From Candidatus Accumulibacter sp. ACC003 (GTDB taxonomy: Bacteria > Pseudomonadota > Gammaproteobacteria > Burkholderiales > Rhodocyclaceae), in contig NZ_CAJQTX010000001.1 of NCBI RefSeq assembly GCF_907163085.1, positions 637,001-701,000 of the forward strand: DNA of 64,000 bases, read 5' to 3'. Under the pieces are notes generated by a model, which worked only from the letters and a program-made list of their open reading frames with translations, ran no database searches and was not told where the DNA came from. Positions 9,882-17,500 of the stretch are shown here, piece by piece. A program made the position numbers and the translations under genes. Numbering within the stretch: the stretch's first letter is position 1; each line of letters begins with the position of its first letter.

Positions 9882-11633
9882 ATGAGCCAGATCATTGAAG
9901 CAAAAGTGCCCGACATCGGCGACTATCACGACGTGCCGGTAATCGATGTCTGCGTCGCCGTTGGCGATACCATCAAGGTCGACGACGCGCTGGTGACCCT
10001 CGAATCCGACAAGGCGACAATGGACGTTCCGAGCAGCGTTGCCGGCGTCGTCAAGGAAATCAAGGTCAAGCTGGGCGACAAGATCTCCGAAGGCGCGGTG
10101 GTCGTGCTGATCGAGACCGGTGATGCCGTGTCGGCCTCGGCCGCACCGGCGTCGGCGACAGCTGCGGCAGCGCCAGCGGCCAGTGCCGCTCCGCCACCGC
10201 AGGCCGCCGCGGCGATCAGCGGCAGCGCCGACCTGGAGTGCGAGATGCTCGTCCTCGGTGCCGGCCCGGGTGGCTATTCGGCCGCTTTCCGCAGCGCCGA
10301 CCTGGGCATGAAGACCGTTCTCGTCGAGCGCTACGCGACGCTCGGCGGCGTTTGCCTGAACGTTGGCTGCATTCCCTCGAAAGCCTTGCTACACATCTCC
10401 GGGGTGATGGAGGAGGCCGAGCACATGGCCGACTGTGGAGTTAGTTTTACCGCCCCGACCATCGACCTCGACAGGCTGCGCGCGCACAAGGACAAGGTCG
10501 TCGGCAAGCTGACCGGCGGACTGGCGGGAATGGCCAAGGGCCGCAAGGTCGAAGTCGTGCGCGGCGTCGGGCAGTTTCTCGACCCGAATCACGTCGAAGT
10601 GACTCTCGCCGACGGCACGAAAAAGGTCGTCAGGTTCGAGAAAGCGATCATCGCTGCCGGTTCGCAAGCCGTCGCCTTGCCGTTCATGCCCAAGGACGAT
10701 CCGCGGGTGGTCGACTCGACCGGTGCCCTCGAATTGCGACAGATTCCGACCAGCATGCTGGTCATTGGCGGCGGCATCATCGGCCTCGAAATGGCCAGCG
10801 TCTATTCGGCTCTCGGGTCGCGAATTACCGTCGTCGAACTGGGGGCGGTGCTGATGCCCGGTGCCGATCGCGACCTCGTCAAGGTCTGGGAGAAGAAGAA
10901 CTCGCACCGTTTCGATCGCATCCTGCTCAATACCGGCGTCGTCGCTTCCTCGGCCAGCAGCGCTGGCATCGAGGTGACCTACAGCACCGACGAGAAGGAG
11001 ACCTTCGACCTGGTGCTGGTCGCCGTCGGTCGCTCGCCGAACGGCCGCAAGCTGGCTGCCGAAAAGGCCGGCGTCGCGGTCAGTGACCGCGGCTTCATTC
11101 CGGTCGATACGCAGCAGCGCACCAACGTGCCGCACATCTTCGCCGTCGGCGACATCGTCGGGCAGCCGATGCTGGCGCACAAGGGCGTCCATGAAGCACA
11201 CGTCGCCGCCGAGGCCGCGAACGGCAGTAAACGCTGTTTCGACGCCCTGCAGATCCCGTCGGTGGCCTACACCGATCCGGAAATCGCCTGGGCTGGCAAG
11301 ACTGAGGAGCAGTGTCGCGCGGAAGGGATCAAGTTCGGCAAGAGCGTTTTCCCCTGGGCGGCATCGGGTCGGGCGCTGGCCAACGGTCGGGAGGAGGGCT
11401 TCACCAAGCTGATCTTCGACGAAGAAACACACCGCATCATCGGCGGCAGCATCGTCGGCACCGAAGCCGGCGATCTGATCGGCGAAATCTGCCTGGCGAT
11501 AGAGATGGGCTGCGACGCTGCCGACATCGCCCACACCATCCACCCGCACCCGACGCTGGGTGAGTCGGTGGGGATGGCCGCCGAAGTGTACGAGGGCGTG
11601 TGTACCGACTTGCCGGCGATGAAGAAGAAATAG
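9882..11633 (+). CDS. lpdA: Dihydrolipoyl dehydrogenase with N-terminal lipoyl domain (E3)
   Basis: E3 reoxidises dihydrolipoamide using FAD and NAD+. This copy is a fusion. Residues 1-80 form a lipoyl domain nearly identical in motif to those of AceF (ESDKATMDVPSS). An Ala-rich linker follows, then the flavoprotein: FAD-binding VLGAGPGGYSAAF, the redox-active disulfide in GGVCLNVGCIPSK, NAD-binding VIGGGIIGLEMASVY, and the C-terminal active-site HTIHPHPTLGES. The start at 9882 lies 13 bp after aceF with GGGAGAAG as the ribosome site; the track-style extension to 9828 would overlap aceF. Lipoyl-E3 fusions are known in Neisseria and many betaproteobacteria. Total length is 583 residues. Confidence 0.97.
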   Translation: MSQIIEAKVPDIGDYHDVPVIDVCVAVGDTIKVDDALVTLESDKATMDVPSSVAGVVKEIKVKLGDKISEGAVVVLIETGDAVSASAAPASATAAAAPAASAAPPPQAAAAISGSADLECEMLVLGAGPGGYSAAFRSADLGMKTVLVERYATLGGVCLNVGCIPSKALLHISGVMEEAEHMADCGVSFTAPTIDLDRLRAHKDKVVGKLTGGLAGMAKGRKVEVVRGVGQFLDPNHVEVTLADGTKKVVRFEKAIIAAGSQAVALPFMPKDDPRVVDSTGALELRQIPTSMLVIGGGIIGLEMASVYSALGSRITVVELGAVLMPGADRDLVKVWEKKNSHRFDRILLNTGVVASSASSAGIEVTYSTDEKETFDLVLVAVGRSPNGRKLAAEKAGVAVSDRGFIPVDTQQRTNVPHIFAVGDIVGQPMLAHKGVHEAHVAAEAANGSKRCFDALQIPSVAYTDPEIAWAGKTEEQCRAEGIKFGKSVFPWAASGRALANGREEGFTKLIFDEETHRIIGGSIVGTEAGDLIGEICLAIEMGCDAADIAHTIHPHPTLGESVGMAAEVYEGVCTDLPAMKKK

Positions 11634-11657
11634 CGGACTTCCCTCCGGTCGTACAAT

Positions 11658-11692
11658 GACGCCGTCGCACTGAAGTGTGGCGGCGTCTTTTC
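11658..11692 (+). terminator. Rho-independent terminator of the aceE-aceF-lpdA operon
   Basis: A 13-bp stem starting GACGCCG and closing CGGCGTC, with two G-T pairs and a TGAA loop, is followed by TTTT. It begins 25 nt after the lpdA stop. The element and the sequence before it resemble the terminator at 12768-12804. Confidence 0.8.
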
Positions 11693-11854
11693 GTGCGGGT
11701 CGCGAATTCCTTCGTGACAAAAACATTCACCACGAGCGGCCACGATGTTGGCTGCGGGTGGCCGAAACCCTGACGCGCGAAGCTGACGGCTTCCTGCCTG
11801 ACCGCGGCTGTCCAGGCGATCTCGGTCGACTGGCTCGCGCCGCAGCGCCCGACT

Positions 11855-12145
11855 CTACGGCGTGTCCTTGATGACCTCCGCCTGCTCGACGCACTGATAG
11901 TCGGTTGTGCATTTGGTCAGCGAGCAGACGCCGGCCGTCTTTATAGCCACCTGTTTGCGCTGTCTGCACAGTCCTTCGGCTCTGCTGCGAACGTCGGCGA
12001 TCGCCTTTTCGGAATTCTGATGATCGAAGGTTAGGTAGTTGGTGTCGTTACCATAGCCGACAAGCACATTATCGGCGCAACCGGAGAGTAGTAAGCCAAG
12101 CAGGCAGGCGGGAAGGGCAGCGAGGAGGGGGGGACGGATGGTCAT
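11855..12145 (-). CDS. Small hypothetical lipoprotein
   Basis: A 96-residue protein of unknown function. It has a classical lipoprotein signal: a short basic start (MTIRPP), a hydrophobic core, and the lipobox LLSGC at about residue 22, so lipid attachment at that Cys is expected. The mature part contains four more cysteines (LCRQRK, VCSLTKCTTDYQC), possibly two disulfides. The ATG at 12145 is preferred over a TTG one codon upstream; no strong Shine-Dalgarno is visible. It stands alone between the pdh operon and a transposon remnant. I do not recognise a family. Confidence 0.6.
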   Translation of the reverse strand: MTIRPPLLAALPACLLGLLLSGCADNVLVGYGNDTNYLTFDHQNSEKAIADVRSRAEGLCRQRKQVAIKTAGVCSLTKCTTDYQCVEQAEVIKDTP

Positions 12146-12215
12146 CAAGGGGGCTGTGGCGGGTCAAAAAAGTCGAAGCGACGGCCGAAAGTATCGCCGC
12201 CCTCGACGCTCGCGG

Positions 12216-12746
12216 TCAATCGAAGAATTTGTGCCAATCATCGGCAGCAGGCGCCGAGACGCGACCAGCATTGCTCTCGTTCCGAATGCGCTCGCTGGTG
12301 CAGCGCACGGAGTCGCAAGTCCTACCCTTTGCACACGCGCTGCGAGCTAGTGAATCGCGCATCGTGTCAGCGCGAATGTAACGGTCCGGCTGCGCGCTCA
12401 AACCTAAACAGCGGCAAACGATTGGCCGCGCGATTTCCCGGTTGTCACCGGCCAGCAGACCCGCGCGCGGATCAGCGTAACGCCAACTTGGGCGATCCGA
12501 GACATCGCGGCGGCGGATAGCCACGGGCAATTTGTCGAGGGCGCCGAAGGCAAAGGCCAACGCCAACGCATCTACCCGGCAATCCTCCTGTAATACATGG
12601 CGCTGCCATCCCTTGCCGACAATGGTGGTGGGTGGATCATGGTCGGGCGTCTGATGTAGCCATTGCAACGCTTGCACCAGTGGGCGTGCCGCCCAGTTGG
12701 CGTCGAACTGGATGACGGGCAGCAACGTCGCCAGAAAGCGCGTCAC
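12216..12746 (-). pseudogene. Remnant of a Tn3-family transposase
   Basis: The frame encodes about 176 residues resembling a middle part of Tn3-type TnpA. The segment FGALDKLPVAIRRRDVSDRP followed by SWRYADPRAGLLAG matches the family pattern in which an 'ALRRRDVFV...S.RYADPRA.LL' motif follows the 'LPV....F...' segment, also visible near the start of this frame. Full-length TnpA is close to 1000 residues, so this is a small decayed piece, and its last third no longer looks like transposase. No 38-bp Tn3 terminal repeat is visible nearby. The identification is by motif memory and would need a profile search. Confidence 0.6.
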
Positions 12747-12767
12747 GGTGCCTTTCCTACGGTCGTA

Positions 12768-12804
12768 ACAAAACGCCGCCGCACTGAGTGCGGCGGCGTT
12801 TTGT
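12768..12804 (-). terminator. Strong palindromic terminator after the PEP-CTERM gene
   Basis: A 17-bp perfect stem (ACAAAACGCCGCCGCAC) with a 3-nt TGA loop; the A-rich foot and T-rich tail make it usable on both strands. It lies about 50 bp past the stop of the minus-strand PEP-CTERM gene at 12855 and would also stop transcription entering from the transposase remnant. Confidence 0.75.
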
Positions 12805-12854
12805 TGCGTATGGTCAAACCTGCCGGCTTGGCAGGCGATGAGCCCGACAGGCGC

Positions 12855-13664
12855 CTAGTTGCAAGCCTGACGTTTGCGGCGCCCGGTGCCCAGCCCAGCC
12901 AAAGCAACGCCGAGCAGCGCCAGTGTGGCCGGTTCTGGCACATCATCATCGATAGGCACGTCGTTGATGGTCACACCAGCCACTGCAAATGCGGTGTCAT
13001 ATTGGGTGTCCAGCGCATTGGTGACACCGAACTGCAGCGAGTAGGTACCCGCCGTGGTAAAGGTGTAGTCCATCCCGACCCAGTCGGTATAGCCGCAACC
13101 ACCGCTATAGCATGTCCCTGAAGAACCGCCCAGAGGCGAGAAGGTCGGGCCGCCGGCAATGATCGGAGTAGTTGCCGGCGTCAGCATTACGCCAGCACCA
13201 AGGCCTGGCAAGCCAAAACCCGGAACTGTGTCGCCGCTCGGCGTAGTGCGCGCGGTGAATAGGTAGGAGTCGAATGTGCTTGTACCTTGAAACAGCCCGG
13301 CCCAAGCGTACTCGGTGTATTGCGCGCCGTCCGAAGTGATGAAGTTAAAGACGAACTTCAGTTTGTCGCCGCTAGCTACTGTAAAGGTTGGCGTCGATAC
13401 GGTGGTGCCGTTGGTCTCCTGTCCGGTCAAGGGGGGAACAGGCAAGTTACCGCCAGCGCTGGGCGAGCCCGCCGTCGACAGCCACACGTAAGAACTGAAG
13501 CCGGTCGGTACCGTTACGTCACCGTCCGTGGCAGAGAAGGTGCCGGCGTTGCCGTTGGTGGTCCAGCCAGTAGGAAGTGGTGCCGCGTTTGCCGCGCCGG
13601 CAGTCAGCGCCAAGCCAATCGCGGCGGAGGTCACACACCCGAGGACTCTTTGTTTTGAAGACAT
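12855..13664 (-). CDS. PEP-CTERM sorting-domain exported protein
   Basis: A 269-residue secreted protein. The N terminus is a signal peptide (MSSKQRVLGC, then a hydrophobic stretch ending AANAAP). The middle is low-charge, Gly/Ser/Thr-rich beta-type sequence. The C terminus is a complete PEP-CTERM tripartite signal: VPEPATLALLGVALAGLG followed by the basic tail GRRKRQ, recognised by exosortase (EpsH/XrtA), which cleaves and anchors or releases the protein. Such proteins contribute to exopolysaccharide-rich flocs. The ATG at 13664 has an excellent AAAGGAG 6 nt upstream. Expression is probably sigma-54 dependent (13719-13735). Exosortase and the PrsK/PrsR regulators are not in the window. Confidence 0.93.
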   Translation of the reverse strand: MSSKQRVLGCVTSAAIGLALTAGAANAAPLPTGWTTNGNAGTFSATDGDVTVPTGFSSYVWLSTAGSPSAGGNLPVPPLTGQETNGTTVSTPTFTVASGDKLKFVFNFITSDGAQYTEYAWAGLFQGTSTFDSYLFTARTTPSGDTVPGFGLPGLGAGVMLTPATTPIIAGGPTFSPLGGSSGTCYSGGCGYTDWVGMDYTFTTAGTYSLQFGVTNALDTQYDTAFAVAGVTINDVPIDDDVPEPATLALLGVALAGLGTGRRKRQACN

Positions 13665-13688
13665 TTATTTCTCCTTTGAATTTTGTTG

Positions 13689-13904
13689 CTAGAGCCGATT
13701 GGCCAGCAAACAATAAATAGCAATTCCCGTGCCAGGTATGTTGGTAGGCATTAAAGCAATGGCTTGGCTGCTATAAATCAGCAATACGGCGATCCACTGT
13801 AAAAAAATCCGACATGATTTACCATGGCATTCCGGCAATCGCTCACCCCGTTGGGCGGGTGTCGCGCCGCCCAGAAGCCGGCACACAGGCAGCCGGTAGA
13901 TCAT
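13689..13904 (-). CDS. Possible 71-residue protein with strong ribosome site
   Basis: An ATG at 13904 is preceded by AAGGAGGGAGCAAT, a near-ideal Shine-Dalgarno at good spacing, which is the main support. The product (MIYRLPVCRLLGG...) contains one hydrophobic segment (IFLQWIAVLLIY) but no recognisable domain. It lies directly upstream of the PEP-CTERM gene and spans that gene's sigma-54 promoter. It could instead be the truncated 5' end of a lost exported protein. Confidence 0.3.
   Translation of the reverse strand: MIYRLPVCRLLGGATPAQRGERLPECHGKSCRIFLQWIAVLLIYSSQAIALMPTNIPGTGIAIYCLLANRL
13719..13735 (-). promoter_or_regulatory. Sigma-54 (RpoN) promoter for the PEP-CTERM gene
   Basis: On the minus strand the sequence reads CTGGCACGGGAATTGCT, which fits the sigma-54 consensus (YTGGCACG-N4-TTGCW) at every conserved position, including GG at -24 and GC at -12 with correct spacing. 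The start site would be near 13708, leaving a leader of about 44 nt before the ATG at 13664. RpoN control of PEP-CTERM genes through the PrsK/PrsR system is established in floc-forming betaproteobacteria such as Zoogloea. Confidence 0.8.
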
Positions 13905-14044
13905 ATTGCTCCCTCCTTCGTGATCCGGGATTGTGGTTTTCGATTGCTCAAAAAACCTCCCGTCTTGATGATGGGCTCGGACGGCAAGAATGAGGCGCAG
14001 GCTCACCGCCGGCGATGCATCCAACAATGAAGAGAAACCGATAG

Positions 14045-14446
14045 CACTTCGGCATGCTGGCGCACATGGGTGTCGATGCCGAGAGCGGTCTGGTGCATAC
14101 GGTGGTGGGCACGGCGGCGAATGTCGGGGACGTGTCCCAAACCGAGCAGTTCCTGCTCGGCGACGAAAAGACCGTCTATCTGGATGCGGCCAAACTCCGT
14201 CACCCCGACTCCTGGCCTGCTACGCGCGTATTCAGCTTCACGTTGCTCAGCTTGCCGTCGCCTTGGCGTGTGAAGTGCCTGTTCAGCGGAATGTGCCGCG
14301 AAAGAAGGGGTCGCCCCAAGCGTCGTCTCAGCAGCCGTTTGAATTGGTCGGTGCAGACTAGCGCGGCCAGGGGTTCTCGGCGGCCTCAATCTGTCGTCGC
14401 CAAAGAGTGCGCGGCGAAGGCTTTTGGCATTGTGCACGGGCCGTGA
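14045..14446 (+). pseudogene. Remnant of an IS5-family transposase
   Basis: The frame starting at 14045 reads HFGMLAHMGVDAESGLVHTV followed by VGTAANVGDVSQ. This is the segment around the first catalytic Asp of IS5-group DDE transposases (typical pattern 'KMHIGVD..SGLVH.V..TAAN..DV.Q'). The similarity fades after about 45 residues (LGDEKTVYLDA), and the expected second and third catalytic regions are absent. No start codon, upstream transposase part or clear terminal inverted repeats are visible, so this is a decayed fragment. Confidence 0.7.
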
Positions 14447-14507
14447 ATCGACGTGAATGCTGAACGGAGAAGTGCGTCGCCTCTGCTTACGCTACGGCAC
14501 TGTCAGA

Positions 14508-14533
14508 CAGAAGGCCGCTTTCGCGGCCTTCTG
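14508..14533 (-). terminator. Hairpin terminator after pilY1
   Basis: A perfect 11-bp stem (CAGAAGGCCGC) closes over a 4-nt loop, 17 bp beyond the pilY1 stop on the minus strand. The T tract after it on the minus strand is weak (TGTCTGAC), so termination may be inefficient or Rho-assisted. Confidence 0.6.
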
Positions 14534-14549
14534 GTGTTGCGCGGGCGGG

Positions 14550-17500
14550 TTATTCGGTAACCAGTTCGCGCCAGGAAACGCGGCGTGTATCGAGCGGCGT
14601 CGGTGCGGTCGGAACCGGTGCGGTGATCGTATCCGGGGAGTCGGTCCTGATCAATTCCTTGATCGTGCCATCCTCGAGGCGGATCACGCTCGGCGCGGTG
14701 CTCAGGTAATCACCGAGTTTGCTGCCGATCAGCCCGTCGGTTCCTTCGACAGCGCCACCGGTCCGGTAGTCAAGGAAGTAGGCGAAGCTGACGCCGACCG
14801 GAACGCAGGCGCCGGTGGTCGGCGTATTGGTGTTGAACGCCAGCGTGCCGAGTTGCAGGCGCAGGTCGGTATTGACCCTTTCGCCGAGGACCGGGAAGTC
14901 GATGTACCAGCCGTCGTTGGTGTCGAAATCAACGGGCTTTTGTTCGCTGACCTTGACGATGGGATCACCCTCTGTACAGTAGGCATTGCCGGCGGGGCAG
15001 ACGCCGGCGATCAGCGTTTGCGCGACGAAGCTGCCGGGGACCGGGTCGACCTGCACCGGAACCAATGGCCTTGGGCTGCCATAGTCGTCGGTACCGGTGA
15101 GGCGGTCCTTGATCGCGTAGAGCGACTGCTGCTGAGCCGTTACCAGGTCGTCCGAACCGAGCAGTTGGCCGGTGCCGATAAACACCACCGAGTGGCTGCC
15201 GACCTTGCCGAGTTCGGGCTTGCTGGTGATCGGCTGCGCGACGCCGCTGGCATCGACGAGGTGTGCCAGCCGCTGTGCGTCGTAGACCGGCGGATCGACG
15301 GTGACGGGAACGTCGCCGTTGATGTCGAAGCGCCACAGGTTACCAAGCTGATCGCCGCCGTAAACGCGCTGCGTGGTGTTGTTGTTGTCGGGGAAGTTTG
15401 CCCAGCCGGCAATCCGCGCCAGTCCGCTTGGCGTCGTGGTGTCACCGACGCCGGTGCTGATGGTGCGAATGACGGCTCCGGAAGCGGCATTGAGGATGAA
15501 CAGCCGCCCTTCGCCGTCGCCTGGCGTGATGTTGTTGTAGCCCGAGGTGACGATCACCACCCAGGTGCCATCCTTGAGCTTGGTGATCACCGGGTTGCCG
15601 TAGGTGTAGCCGAGATTGTCGTCGGTAAACTCCCACAGTCCCTTGGGGGCAGCCGGATCGGTGACGTCAAGCGCGTAGTAGCCGCGGCCACCGTGGTTCA
15701 GGCCACCGACCAGGATGGTCTTCCAGACGGCCGAACTGCTCGCACAGTCGCTGACGCAGATGTCACCCGCGACGGGCGTGCCATCGACCAGGAACTGATG
15801 CCGGGTGGGGGCCGCGTAGTTCTTGTCGGCCAGCTTGTAGAGACTGGGCATCACGATCCTCGGCACATACGCCCACGCTTCCTCGCCGGTCGCCGCGTCG
15901 AGGGCGTGCAGCATGCCGTCGTTGGCGGCGACGTAGACCCTGGCGGCTCTGCTGTTGTTGGCGGTCTTGAAGGCGCCGTATTGCAAGTCAGCATAGTTCC
16001 AGGGTGAGCCCCGGACATAGACCGCTTCGGAGCCGGCGATGTCGCCCAGCAGATGCGCACGCTGGCGATAGTAGGAGCCAAGGTTTACCAGCGGACCTTC
16101 GTTGGTCTTGTCACCGCGCACGAAGTCGAGCAATGGTTCTTCATCGGCATTCGCTTGCGTATCGGCGGTCAGACAGATCGTCCCGATCTCGCAGAACTGC
16201 GACAGCGTCTTGATCGCCGGCAGCTCAAAGTAGGCCTTCTCGGCTGCGCTCAAGTTGCCCCACAGGAAAGGCTTGAGTTTGGTCGTCGGCGGGACGGTCG
16301 TCGAATCGTAGGTGTAGATCGTACGTGCCATGTGCGTGCCGCCCGAAACCTTGGCGTCGAGTAGTGCCTGTGCCGCCCAGACCGGCTCCGAAAGTTCGCC
16401 GGTACTTGCGTCGATGGTTCGCTTGACGACGTCACCCGACCACTCGCCGGCTTTGAACGAGACCTCGAAGACGCTGTTCTCGTTGCCGGCCACCAGGTTC
16501 GGGCTGGTCACCGTCACCGCGGCCAGCGCTCCGGCCTTGACGCCGACGTTGGACAGAGCGCCACTGATGCCGGTCGCCAGCGAAGCGGGGTCCGAAGCAC
16601 TGAAGTAGGTGCCCCGGCCATTGACGGCGGCGTGCCAGAGGTCGTCGATGTTGGTCTGCGAGTCGCTTTCTGGTTTCGGCCAGTTGCACTCGCCGAACTT
16701 TTGCCACGGACACAGTCCGGTGGCGGGGTCAGCAGTGACGCCCAGGTTGAGGCTGTTGAAATCACCGCTGCTGGCGGTGAGGTAGTCCGCCTGGTACTGC
16801 ATTAGTCCGGAAGCACCCAGGCCGAGCGTGTAGGTGTTCATGAATTGCCGCGGGTTCTTGGCGTCGTTCACGCAGACGTCGTTGTAAGTGGTGACGTTGC
16901 CGCTGACGACCGGACCGCCGGTGCAGCGATCCGGAAGCTGCAAGGGGTCGCGCAGGTCGGTCTTCCAGTAGTATTCCGCGACGTCAGCGAGCGTGTCGCT
17001 GGTCGGACCAAGGGCGACCACGGGGCACTTCGTCGTAACCCAGTTGTTGCCCTCGCTGGCGTCTGCTGCGGTGCACACGCCGACGTTGGTCGGGCCCGTC
17101 GTTAGCGTGTCGCACGTTGTGATCACACCGTCAAACGTTCCTTCCTGGCACTTGTCGACGCTGGCCACGAAGGACGTAACGGGCGGCGGGATGACGTTCT
17201 GGCAATAGGTGGTCACGCCCTTGACGTAACCGGCCGTGCACAAGGGGTCATCGGTCCACTCGGCGATGACCGGAACGGTTTTACATTTCAGCGTCTCGCT
17301 GGTCGCACAGGCGATATCGCCTGTCCAGTCAGCCCAGGGGTTTGGCCACGAGGTCTGACATTTCGTATTGGGCGCGTTGGGGTCGCATAAAGCCGTTGTG
17401 GTCCACGGCGTCCAGTCGGTCTGGCACTCTCTTGCCAGACTAACGCTGTAGTCGTTGGCTTGCGCGACTTCGCTGCAGGCGCCCGTGTTGGACCAGCCGC

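Noticed and set aside
14457-16007. A 516-residue plus-strand frame over the pilY1 3' part
   Set aside because: Antisense to the conserved PilY1 propeller.
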